This document shows, one piece after another, positions 18,468-26,212 of a stretch of DNA of 64,000 nt (positions are counted from its first letter, which is position 1; each line of letters starts with the position of its first letter). Under the pieces are notes generated by a model. It was not told where the DNA came from. It saw nothing but the letters and a program-made list of their open reading frames with translations, and searched no databases. Source of the DNA: Blautia liquoris (lineage in GTDB: Bacteria > Bacillota > Clostridia > Lachnospirales > Lachnospiraceae); the NCBI RefSeq assembly GCF_015159595.1, contig NZ_CP063304.1:186001-250000 (forward strand). The letters are read 5' to 3'. The translations under genes and the position numbers were made by a program.

Positions 18468-21110
18468 ATGTTTATGTTTAGAAAAAAGAAAGCAAATGTT
18501 GTGGCCGAGAGAAGTCACAGATGTGAGGAAAAACTGCGTGAGTATGCATTTTTAAAGGAAGATAAGATGTTTTCTGATCTTGACTCATGCAAAGATGGAA
18601 TCACAGGTGAACAGGCCTGTGAGAAATTAGATGAGTTTGGAGAGAATGTAATTATCACAGGCACTGAAAAGGGTATTGTGAAAAGATTGGTGGAGGCATT
18701 TATCAATCCTTTTAATATCGTGCTTTTCTTTGTAGCTGTTGTTACTTTCGTGACTGATGTAGTAGTGGCAGAGCACAATGACTATGCGACTGCTCTGATC
18801 ATCGTGCTGCTGATTCTGATATCAAGTTTGATTTCATTCTTTCAGAGCGAACGTTCGAATTCGGCTGCGGAGAAACTATCACACATGATCAGCAATAAAG
18901 CCGATGTGTTAAGAGACGGACAGATAAGTGAAGTCGAGATGCGTGAGGTGGTGCCCGGGGATATTGTCAGACTCTCAGCAGGCGATATGATTCCCGGAGA
19001 TGTACGTTTCCTCACTGCAAAGGATGCATTCGTCGCACAGGCGGCTCTTACGGGCGAGTCGAACCCGGTAGAGAAGTTTGTAGAGATGTCTGAGGATAAA
19101 AGTGCGCCTCTGACGGATCTGCAGAATATCGGATTCATGGGAACGAATATCGTCAGCGGCAGCGCCATGGCTTTGATACTGACCACTGGAAATGACACAT
19201 ATCTGGGCAGTATGGCGAAGTCTCTAAATGGAAGCCGGGCAAAAAACAGTTTTGAGCGAGGGGTGGAGTCGGTCAGCAGTCTGCTGCTGCGTTTTATGTT
19301 GGTGATGGTTCCGGTCATCTTCTTGATCAATGGGATTACAAAGGGAAACTGGGCATCTGCACTGCTGTTTTCCGTCACCATGGCAGTAGGATTGATTCCG
19401 GAGATGCTCCCGATGATCATGACTTCCACGCTGGCCAAGGGTGCTGTAAATATGTCCAAACACGAAGTGATCGTGAAAAACTTAAGTGCAATTCAGACAT
19501 TCGGGGAGATGGATATCCTATGTACAGATAAGACCGGCACTCTGACAGAGGACAAGATTGTTCTTGAAAAATATATGGATGTACATGGTAATGACGACAT
19601 GAGGATTCTTCGTCACGCATATCTGAACAGTTACTTTCAGACAGGCCTTAAGAACTTGATTGACATCGCGATCATCAACCGTGCCGCTGATCAGGGGCTG
19701 AAACCGGTCTTGGACAAGTATGTCAGGGTTGATGAGATCCCCTTTGACTTTTCGAGAAGAAGGATGAGCGTTGTTCTGAAGGATCCTTCGAATAAGACTC
19801 AACTTATCACAAAAGGAGCTGTGGAGGAGATTCTCGGAATCTGCAGTCATGTGGAATATAAAGGCCAGATTCTTCCGCTTGAGGGAGAACTATTGGAAGA
19901 AGCACGCAGAATCTATCAAAAACATAACCGGGAAGGGCTTCGAATTCTCGCGGTTGCCCAGAAAAATGAAATTGCGGGGATCAGCGAATTCTCTGTCAAA
20001 GACGAGAACGATATGGTTCTACTGGGGTTTGTGGGATTCTTAGACCCCCCGAAAGCGAGTGCAAAGACAGCCATCGGCGCCCTGAAATCTCATGGTGTCC
20101 GAACGGTGGTGCTGACCGGAGACAGTGAAGGGGTTGCCATAAAAGTATGTCAGAAGGTCGGGCTTTCCTGTGAAAAGGTGCTGATGGGACAAGACGTGGA
20201 ATCTATGGATGATGAGACATTGAAAAGAGAAGTCGCAGACTGTAACTTGTTTGCGAAACTTTCACCGGATCAGAAACAAAGACTGGTACAGACCTTTCAG
20301 AATATGGGTCATACAGTCGGATATATGGGTGATGGAATCAATGATGCCCCGGCGATAAGACAGGCGGATGTCGGAATATCCGTCGACAGCGGTGTGGATA
20401 TTGCCAAGGAGGCCGCTGATATGATTCTGTTGAAAAAGGATCTGATGGTATTGGAAGAGGGTGTCGTCGAAGGACGAAGAACGTTTGGAAATATCATGAA
20501 ATATATTAAGATGGCAGCCAGCGGAAACTTTGGAAATATGATTTCCGTTATGGTGGCGAGTATCTTCCTGCCATTTCTGCCTCTGCTGCCGGTTCATATA
20601 CTAACACAGAACCTACTGTGTGATTTTTCCCAGATAGGAATTCCCTTCGATGCCGTTGACCGCGAATATCTTCAGACACCGCACAGGTGGGATACGAACA
20701 GTATAAAATGGTTCATGCTGATTATGGGACCGCTTAGTTCGATCTTCGATATCGCATGTTTCGGAGTCCTCTGGTGGTTTGTAGGAGCCAATTCTGTGAA
20801 AATGGCACCGACATTTCAGGCTGGATGGTTTATCTTCGGAACGCTGTCGCAGATTCTGGTTGTTCACATGATCCGTACAAGTAAGATACCATTTGTCCAG
20901 AGTCGTGCATCCCGGCCGCTTGTTTTGTCATCTACAATTGTGGCTGTTATTGCTATGGTTATCGTGTTTTCACCGATTACCGCAGGACTGGATTTTGCGG
21001 AGCTTCCCTTTTCCTATATTCCGTGGATGATACTGCTTCTGGCAGCCTATTGCCTGGCAACACAGTTATTTAAAAACTTCTATAAGAATAAGTTTGGACA
21101 CTGGCTATAA
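18468..21110 (+). CDS. mgtA: Magnesium-translocating P-type ATPase (MgtA/MgtB family)
   Basis: An 880-residue P3B-type ATPase. Motifs in order are the actuator loop TGES (in ALTGESNPV), the phosphorylation site DKTGTLTED, the nucleotide-binding KGAVEEIL, VVLTGDS and the hinge GDGINDAPAIRQADVGISVD. About ten membrane helices are expected, with the C-terminal group from about residue 690. The family imports Mg2+. The start is uncertain: ATG 18468, ATG 18474 and GTG 18459 are all in frame, with GGTGAT nearby. No M-box or mgtL-like leader is seen because the gene follows the exporter by only 26 bp. Confidence 0.88.
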   Translation: MFMFRKKKANVVAERSHRCEEKLREYAFLKEDKMFSDLDSCKDGITGEQACEKLDEFGENVIITGTEKGIVKRLVEAFINPFNIVLFFVAVVTFVTDVVVAEHNDYATALIIVLLILISSLISFFQSERSNSAAEKLSHMISNKADVLRDGQISEVEMREVVPGDIVRLSAGDMIPGDVRFLTAKDAFVAQAALTGESNPVEKFVEMSEDKSAPLTDLQNIGFMGTNIVSGSAMALILTTGNDTYLGSMAKSLNGSRAKNSFERGVESVSSLLLRFMLVMVPVIFLINGITKGNWASALLFSVTMAVGLIPEMLPMIMTSTLAKGAVNMSKHEVIVKNLSAIQTFGEMDILCTDKTGTLTEDKIVLEKYMDVHGNDDMRILRHAYLNSYFQTGLKNLIDIAIINRAADQGLKPVLDKYVRVDEIPFDFSRRRMSVVLKDPSNKTQLITKGAVEEILGICSHVEYKGQILPLEGELLEEARRIYQKHNREGLRILAVAQKNEIAGISEFSVKDENDMVLLGFVGFLDPPKASAKTAIGALKSHGVRTVVLTGDSEGVAIKVCQKVGLSCEKVLMGQDVESMDDETLKREVADCNLFAKLSPDQKQRLVQTFQNMGHTVGYMGDGINDAPAIRQADVGISVDSGVDIAKEAADMILLKKDLMVLEEGVVEGRRTFGNIMKYIKMAASGNFGNMISVMVASIFLPFLPLLPVHILTQNLLCDFSQIGIPFDAVDREYLQTPHRWDTNSIKWFMLIMGPLSSIFDIACFGVLWWFVGANSVKMAPTFQAGWFIFGTLSQILVVHMIRTSKIPFVQSRASRPLVLSSTIVAVIAMVIVFSPITAGLDFAELPFSYIPWMILLLAAYCLATQLFKNFYKNKFGHWL

Positions 21111-21599
21111 AGTCTTCTTTCCGCCTCTTGCAATCCAGCTAAAAAGGAGAGTAAGAAAAATCCCCATCAGTGCACCGGTACTGTCAATCAGTACGTCTTT
21201 GCCGGAGGGTACTCTCGCCGCGACAAATGACTGATGATATTCATCACCGGCAGCGAAGAGGAGGCAGATGATGCCGCTTACCAGAATCAGTGCGATTCCC
21301 CTCAGACCATATACGTGCAGGGGAGTCGCAATGGTGATGGCAAGAATACAGTATTCCGTCATGTGTGCGGCTTTGCGCACATAATGATGATACTGTTGAA
21401 CCCTCTGTTCCATCTGTGCTTCATTCCAGCCTTGATCTGTCACTTTATTGATGGCAATCACAGCGGTCTTTGTTACTTTTAGACTCAATTTTGAGGACTC
21501 TTCCCCGGCCTGACCTGAGAATGAGAAAATTAGGTACATCATGCAGAGTGCCGGCAGGAAAGATAAAGGTTTACATAAGGTTTTTAAAAGGCGTTTCAT
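21105..21599 (-). CDS. VanZ-like membrane protein
   Basis: A 164-residue protein of the VanZ/phosphotransbutyrylase-like membrane family. Visible are YHHYVRKAAHMTEYCILAITI, with the conserved KxxH-E motif, and AAGDEYHQSFVAARVPSGKDVLIDSTGALMG, the family's DExHQ-PxR-D signature. About four membrane segments. Function is not established; some relatives affect teicoplanin resistance. Its 3' end overlaps the 3' end of the P-type ATPase by 6 bp, with no terminator between them. Confidence 0.85.
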   Translation of the reverse strand: MKRLLKTLCKPLSFLPALCMMYLIFSFSGQAGEESSKLSLKVTKTAVIAINKVTDQGWNEAQMEQRVQQYHHYVRKAAHMTEYCILAITIATPLHVYGLRGIALILVSGIICLLFAAGDEYHQSFVAARVPSGKDVLIDSTGALMGIFLTLLFSWIARGGKKTL

Positions 21600-21691
21600 T
21601 TATTAGTGCTCCTGATATTTTTCTACACCAAGTTTAAAATTATTTATCTAAAATATAACAGGTAAGACAATGGTTGTCAATTTTGAGAAAG

Positions 21692-21713
21692 TTCGGATTT
21701 AACTAAGTCCGAA
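21692..21713. other. Small inverted repeat between vanZ-like gene and thyA
   Basis: Arms TTCGGA (21692-21697) and TCCGAA (21708-21713) enclose 10 nt in the 234-bp divergent intergenic region, about 20 bp ahead of the thyA -35. Could be an operator; no regulator is suggested. Confidence 0.3.
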
Positions 21714-21734
21714 AAGAATTTGAGCTGTGAGATA

Positions 21735-21763
21735 TTGTCATTGTTCGTTTCATCTAGTATACT
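21735..21763 (+). promoter_or_regulatory. Promoter of thyA-folA
   Basis: TTGTCA at 21735-21740 and TATACT at 21758-21763 are separated by exactly 17 bp, a good sigma-A promoter, 70 bp before the thyA ATG. Confidence 0.6.
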
Positions 21764-21833
21764 TAATGAGAAACAGTTTTAGACAGCCTTGATAGTTTGA
21801 TATATTAGGCTAAATGGAAAGGTGGCAGATACG

Positions 21834-22682
21834 ATGAGTTATGCAGATCATTTGTTTATAAAAATGTGTCAGGATATTTTGGATCACGGTGTCAGCACAG
21901 AAGGGGAGAAAGTTCGGCCTCACTGGGAAGACGGGGCTTCGGCCTATACGATTAAAAATTTTGGTGTGGTGAATCGCTATGATCTTTCGAGGGAATTCCC
22001 GGCGATTACGCTTCGAAGGACGGCACTCAAAAGTTGTATGGATGAGATTTTGTGGATCTGGCAGAAGAAGTCAAATAATATCCATGAACTTCACTCCCAT
22101 GTATGGGATGAATGGGCCGATAAGAATGGTTCGATTGGTAAAGCCTATGGGTATCAGCTGGGCGTTAAACACCAGTATAAAGAGGGAATGATGGATCAGG
22201 TGGACCGTGTCCTTTATGATCTGAAACATAATCCTTACAGCCGCAGGATCATGACGAACATCTATGTCCACCAGGATCTGCATGAGATGGCGCTGTATCC
22301 ATGTGCGTATTCGATGACATTTAATGTGACAAAAGATCCGGACAGCGAAAAACTGGTATTGAATGCAGTACTGAACCAGAGATCACAGGACATACTTACA
22401 GCAAATAACTGGAATGTATGCCAGTATGCGATCCTGCTTATGATGTTTGCACAGGTCTGTGATATGAAACCGGGAACACTGCTTCATGTGATCGCCGATG
22501 CACATATCTATGACAGACACATTCCGATTGTCAAAGAACTAATTGCACGTCCGACTTATGATGCGCCAACTGTGAAGCTCAATCCGGATGTGAAAGACTT
22601 TTATCAATTTACCAGAGATGATCTGATTGTGGAGAACTATGTAACCGGACCTCAGGTCAAGAATATTCCGATAGCTGTCTGA
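21834..22682 (+). CDS. thyA: Thymidylate synthase
   Basis: A 282-residue enzyme that methylates dUMP to dTMP using methylene-tetrahydrofolate. The ATG at 21834 is set by AAAGGTGG at about 21818-21825. The catalytic Cys lies in ALYPCAYSMTFNV, with NQRSQDILTANNWNVCQYA for dUMP binding and HVIADAHIYDRHI near the C-terminus. It carries the SRRIMTNI arginines of the phosphate site. The folate product dihydrofolate is recycled by folA, which follows 16 bp downstream. Confidence 0.95.
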   Translation: MSYADHLFIKMCQDILDHGVSTEGEKVRPHWEDGASAYTIKNFGVVNRYDLSREFPAITLRRTALKSCMDEILWIWQKKSNNIHELHSHVWDEWADKNGSIGKAYGYQLGVKHQYKEGMMDQVDRVLYDLKHNPYSRRIMTNIYVHQDLHEMALYPCAYSMTFNVTKDPDSEKLVLNAVLNQRSQDILTANNWNVCQYAILLMMFAQVCDMKPGTLLHVIADAHIYDRHIPIVKELIARPTYDAPTVKLNPDVKDFYQFTRDDLIVENYVTGPQVKNIPIAV

Positions 22683-22698
22683 TTTCAGGGAGGATGAT

Positions 22699-23187
22699 AT
22701 GAAGGCAATTGTAGCGACCGACAAAAACTGGGCAATTGGCTATAAAAACAAACTTCTTGTGTCAATTCCCTCAGACATGAGATACTTTAGAAATACAACG
22801 AATAACCGCGTTGTTGTGATGGGAAGAAAAACACTGGAAAGTTTTCCGCAGGGACAGCCGCTGGCATCCAGAACGAATATTGTGATCACCAGAGATCCTG
22901 CGTATAAAGTAAAGGGTGCGGTTGTGGTACATTCCCTCGAGGAGTTAAAAGAAGAGCTGGAAAACTATGATGACGATGACATCTTCGTCATAGGCGGGGG
23001 GAGCGTGTATGAGATGCTTCTTCCGTACTGTGATACAGTACTGGTAACGAAGATAGATCTGGCCTATCAGGCAGATACCTTTTTCCCAAATCTTGATAAA
23101 AGTCACGAATGGGAGATGACAGAAGAAGGAGAAGAGCAGACTTGCTTTGATATTGATTTTCGGTTTACAAAATATGAGAGAAAATGA
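22699..23187 (+). CDS. folA: Dihydrofolate reductase
   Basis: A 162-residue reductase. It starts MKAIVATDKNWAIGYKNKLL, the standard first strand and Met20-like loop, then IPSDMRYFRNTT, VVMGRKTLESFP, the cofactor loop IVITRDP and DIFVIGGGSVYEMLLPYCD. It regenerates tetrahydrofolate consumed by ThyA. A ribosome site GGGAGG is just upstream and the gene follows thyA closely, so they form an operon. Confidence 0.95.
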   Translation: MKAIVATDKNWAIGYKNKLLVSIPSDMRYFRNTTNNRVVVMGRKTLESFPQGQPLASRTNIVITRDPAYKVKGAVVVHSLEELKEELENYDDDDIFVIGGGSVYEMLLPYCDTVLVTKIDLAYQADTFFPNLDKSHEWEMTEEGEEQTCFDIDFRFTKYERK

Positions 23188-23227
23188 GTTAAAAACGATT
23201 AGAAAATGCCCATAGAGGAGTCAAGTT

Positions 23228-23635
23228 TTGAAGGAACAAAAAGGTAAGGGAAAAAAGGAGTTATTTCAACAACTGGTTCGTTTTGGATTTGTTGGTGTCA
23301 GTGCATTCATAATAGATTATGGAATTATGATTCTGCTGACTGAAGTATTTCACATTAATTATCTGGTCTCCAGCGGAATCTCTTTTTCCGTTTCTGTGAT
23401 TTATAATTATATATTGAGCATATTCTGGGTTTTCAATGTAGACAAACAGAAGAGTGGAATTGCAAACTTTGCCGTTTTCATGGTACTGAGCATCATAGGG
23501 CTTGGAATCAATCAGCTCGTTATGTGGATATTAGTAGACAAGGCCCAAATATTCTATATGCTCAGTAAAATCGTGGCCACAATTGTGGTTTCAGTTTATA
23601 ATTTTATTACAAGAAAAATATTTTTGGAGGAGTAA
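23228..23635 (+). CDS. GtrA-family membrane protein (TTG start)
   Basis: A 135-residue protein with a basic N-terminus and four membrane helices, including QLVRFGFVGVSAFIIDYGIMILL and VSVIYNYILSIFWVF, which match the GtrA/DPMS family. Members help flip or supply polyprenyl-linked sugars for cell-surface glycans. The start is TTG at 23228, placed 7 nt after GAGGAG (23215-23220). No glycosyltransferase partner is adjacent. It ends at a strong bidirectional terminator. Confidence 0.85.
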   Translation: MKEQKGKGKKELFQQLVRFGFVGVSAFIIDYGIMILLTEVFHINYLVSSGISFSVSVIYNYILSIFWVFNVDKQKSGIANFAVFMVLSIIGLGINQLVMWILVDKAQIFYMLSKIVATIVVSVYNFITRKIFLEE

Positions 23636-23640
23636 GAAAA

Positions 23641-23685
23641 TCAAAAAGCTGTCGGGAATCCATGGTGATCCCGACAGCTTTTTGA
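23641..23685. terminator. Strong bidirectional terminator
   Basis: A perfect 17-bp stem (arms 23641-23657 and 23669-23685) around an 11-nt loop. Each arm is A/T-rich at its base (TCAAAAAGC / GCTTTTTGA), which provides the U-run in both directions. It separates the convergent GtrA gene and the repeat-protein gene. Confidence 0.9.
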
Positions 23686-23693
23686 TTATATGA

Positions 23694-25544
23694 TTATTTA
23701 ATCGGACGATACCAGTAACCAGTTCTGCTATTTTGCGAATTCTCTTTGATACGTCCCGGTTTGAAGTTATTGAATCCGTACATGGATGCCATAAATTGTT
23801 CATTTGCATTATATATCCCCGGAACTCCGAGGTAATACTGGCCATTTCTTGTATTTGAGTGTCCCAATAACAGATGGTTATATCTTTGGAATCCGCGGTG
23901 AATAAACTGGTTGCATCCAATTGGAATACCAAATCTTCGCAAGTCAGAAAAGTCGCGAATCGTGATACTCACACATTCATCTATTTCGTCATCATTGAAT
24001 GGCGTGAGAGGAGAATATTTTCTTTTCACATCCGTCCAGTTGTCTTCATTGTGCTTATGCCTGACATCTGCAGTTTTTATACTTTGTTGTGTCAGCGGTG
24101 CTTCTGGTGCCTCAGGGTCCTTTGCCGGCTGATCTGGTATCTGCCCGGACCAGTCGGGAGGAAGATTGCGCACTCTCTCTCCGGGAGAGACATCCTGATT
24201 ATCCGGAGAGACGTTATTCGGGTCAATACCTATAGGTTGAACTGGCCGGGTAGGCTGTACGGGCTGAACGGTCCAAGTAGGCTGGACAGGCTGAGCGGTC
24301 TGGGTAGGCTGAACAGGCTGAGCGGTCTGAGTAGGCTGGACAGGCTGAGCGGTCTGAGTAGGCTGAACGGGCTGAGCGGTCTGGGTAGGCTGGACAGGCT
24401 GAGCGGTCTGGGTAGGCTGAACGGGCTGAGCGGTCTGGGTAGGCTGAACAGGCTGAGCGGTCTGAGTAGGCTGAACGGGCTGAGCGGTCTGGGTAGGCTG
24501 AACGGGCTGAGCGGTCTGGGTAGGCTGAACAGGTTGAGCAGGTTGAGCACGTTGTACATGTTGTGAGGGTTTCACAGGATGTACGGGAGGAGCTGTCCGA
24601 GTTGGCTGCGTGGGCTGTACTTGTGATGTCGGCTGGAGCGGCTGTATTCTTTGAGTAGGCTGAGCTGCCCTTGTGGGCTGAATAGGCTGGGCTGTTCTTG
24701 TGGTCTGAGCTGCCCTGGTAGGCTGAGCAGGCTGAATCTGCCATGCCGGGTGAGACGGATAGGTGTGTCCGGTTTGCTGATATTGGGAACGCGGTGTCCC
24801 GCGATATCCGAAATCTGTTCCATCGGAGTTGGCAGGCCGGGTAGGCTGAAGTGGCCGTGACGGCTGTGTCTGTCCAGCTGCCCCAGTGGATCCGGTAGGT
24901 CCGGTGGGTCCAGTAGCCCTGATAGGTTCTGTAACCCTGATAGGTTCTGCAGCCCCGGTAGGTCCGGTGGGGCCTGTAACGTCAGTAACTCCTGTCTGTC
25001 CAGTAGCTCCAGTGGATTCTGTGGGCGGAGTTTGGGGGGTACTTCCTGTAGCTGGCCGAATTGACGGAGCATTGCCCGGCAGTTGTCCGGCTGAACCGGA
25101 ATTCTCATCAAACTGCTGGGAATTGAGATGATTAGTTTTTTTGGAAGCGGTAGTCTTTACAGGCTGGAATTTGCCCGGGGTAATTGGATTATCATCCCAT
25201 TGGCTTCCATAGAATTTACCGCCGGGTTCTGTGAGAATCAGGCCGTTAAAGTCCATAACATTGTAAGATGTAGCGGGAATTCTTGCCGGTACAGATAAAA
25301 TTCCACCGGTTCCGTCCTTTCCGGCATTCAGTTTTCCAAGAGGATAGCCGTTCAGATCTCCATCCTTGTAAATGTAGCCGTATATGGTAATGGGTGTATT
25401 TTCAGGAATGGATCGTACATTTAACTGAAACTGCAGTCTGCAGCTGCCAGAGCGAAGTTCTACCTTTACAAAGCCCCGGTTATTTGCTTTCTTATCAGAT
25501 ATGTATTCATATAAGTAGGAAACAAAACGTTTATAATCAGACAT
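23694..25544 (-). CDS. Repeat-rich protein: N-terminal beta domain, Gly-Pro-Thr and Thr-Gln-Pro repeats, conserved C-terminal domain
   Basis: A 616-residue protein in three parts. Residues 1-130 look like a compact beta-rich domain (VELRSGSCRLQFQLNVRSIPENTPITI...). Residues about 130-500 are low-complexity: a collagen-like GPTGPTG stretch, TRAAQPTQ-type repeats, then nine copies of TQTAQPVQP. Residues about 510-616 are again globular, with YYLGVPGIYNANEQFMASMYGFNNFK and final TGYWYRPIK. The two ends recall Lachnospiraceae proteins annotated as DUF6128, but this is memory, not verified. There is no signal peptide or anchor, so export is not shown. Transcription is isolated, ending at the terminator at 23641. 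Confidence 0.75.
   Translation of the reverse strand: MSDYKRFVSYLYEYISDKKANNRGFVKVELRSGSCRLQFQLNVRSIPENTPITIYGYIYKDGDLNGYPLGKLNAGKDGTGGILSVPARIPATSYNVMDFNGLILTEPGGKFYGSQWDDNPITPGKFQPVKTTASKKTNHLNSQQFDENSGSAGQLPGNAPSIRPATGSTPQTPPTESTGATGQTGVTDVTGPTGPTGAAEPIRVTEPIRATGPTGPTGSTGAAGQTQPSRPLQPTRPANSDGTDFGYRGTPRSQYQQTGHTYPSHPAWQIQPAQPTRAAQTTRTAQPIQPTRAAQPTQRIQPLQPTSQVQPTQPTRTAPPVHPVKPSQHVQRAQPAQPVQPTQTAQPVQPTQTAQPVQPTQTAQPVQPTQTAQPVQPTQTAQPVQPTQTAQPVQPTQTAQPVQPTQTAQPVQPTQTAQPVQPTWTVQPVQPTRPVQPIGIDPNNVSPDNQDVSPGERVRNLPPDWSGQIPDQPAKDPEAPEAPLTQQSIKTADVRHKHNEDNWTDVKRKYSPLTPFNDDEIDECVSITIRDFSDLRRFGIPIGCNQFIHRGFQRYNHLLLGHSNTRNGQYYLGVPGIYNANEQFMASMYGFNNFKPGRIKENSQNSRTGYWYRPIK
24266..24535 (-). repeat. 27-bp coding minisatellite (TQTAQPVQP x9 plus one variant)
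   Basis: Nine units of 27 bp start at regular intervals from 24293 to 24509, each containing GAGCGGTCT on the plus strand. One diverged unit (encoding TWTVQPVQP) precedes them at 24266. Units differ mainly at a few silent or A/G positions, so copy number is likely to vary by slippage or recombination without frame loss, since 27 is a multiple of three. Confidence 0.9.
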
Positions 25545-25630
25545 AAAGAGTCCTTCAGATATATTTCTTACTCCAAGAATATGTTTTTATTATTCAGATT
25601 ATGATTGAATTTTATGTCTTGCGTATTTTT

Positions 25631-25660
25631 TTGACCTGGATGTTAAAGGTATGGTATACT
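25631..25660 (+). promoter_or_regulatory. Promoter of tadA
   Basis: TTGACC at 25631-25636 and TATACT at 25655-25660 are 18 bp apart, 28 bp before the tadA start. Confidence 0.6.
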
Positions 25661-25687
25661 CTTCTCAATTAAAAGTAAAGTGAGAAC

Positions 25688-26212
25688 ATGTGGAGCAGAG
25701 AAACTATGGAACATGAGTATTATATGAAAGAGGCTATAAAGCAGGCAAGAAAAGCCGAGAAGATTATGGAGGTTCCGATTGGATGTGTGATTGTGTATGA
25801 GGGAGAGATTATTGCCAGAGGATACAATCGCAGGAATACAGATAAGAATACACTGTCACATGCGGAACTGAATGCCATCAAAAAGGCAAGCAGAAAGCTT
25901 GGAGACTGGCGGCTGGAGGGCTGCACAATGTATGTCACACTGGAACCGTGTCAGATGTGTGCGGGGGCGATGGTCCAGTCGCGGATCGACGAAGTGGTGA
26001 TTGGCTGTATGAATTCAAAAGCAGGATGTGCGGGATCCGTTCTTAATCTGCTCCAGGTTCCGACATTCAATCATCAGGTAAAGATTACGAGTGGAGTATT
26101 GAATGATGAGTGTAGTGAGATGATGAGCGGATTTTTCCAGAAACTGAGAGAAAAGAAAAAAGCAGAGAAAGCAGCAAAAAAAGAAGAGAGAAATGCAGCA
26201 GGAGGTGAATAA
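25688..26212 (+). CDS. tadA: tRNA adenosine(34) deaminase TadA
   Basis: A 174-residue zinc deaminase that converts the wobble A34 of tRNA-Arg(ACG) to inosine. The zinc/catalytic motif HAE is in LSHAELNAIKKAS and the two cysteines are in LEPCQMCAGAM. VPIGCVIVYEGEIIARGYN and CMNSKAGCAGSVLNLL fit the family. The C-terminal tail (about 25 residues) is a Lys/Glu/Ala extension. The ATG at 25706, nearer a GGAG, is an alternative start. The stop overlaps the next ATG by one base. Confidence 0.92.
   Translation: MWSRETMEHEYYMKEAIKQARKAEKIMEVPIGCVIVYEGEIIARGYNRRNTDKNTLSHAELNAIKKASRKLGDWRLEGCTMYVTLEPCQMCAGAMVQSRIDEVVIGCMNSKAGCAGSVLNLLQVPTFNHQVKITSGVLNDECSEMMSGFFQKLREKKKAEKAAKKEERNAAGGE

Noticed and set aside
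21600-21833. Folate riboswitch upstream of thyA-folA
   Set aside because: Only a short inverted repeat and a standard promoter are present, with about 60 bp of leader, too short and without the conserved riboswitch core.
24266-24535. Regular 27-bp repeats could suggest a CRISPR array
   Set aside because: The units are directly contiguous without spacers, lie within a coding frame and have no cas genes nearby.
23874-24744. Long open frames on both strands across the repeat region, such as Ser-Ala-Tyr-Pro-Asp-Arg or Leu-Ser-Gly-Leu repeats
   Set aside because: They are a side effect of a stop-free 27-bp repeat whose length is a multiple of three. The PVQPTQTAQ frame is the only one with globular ends and a proper start.
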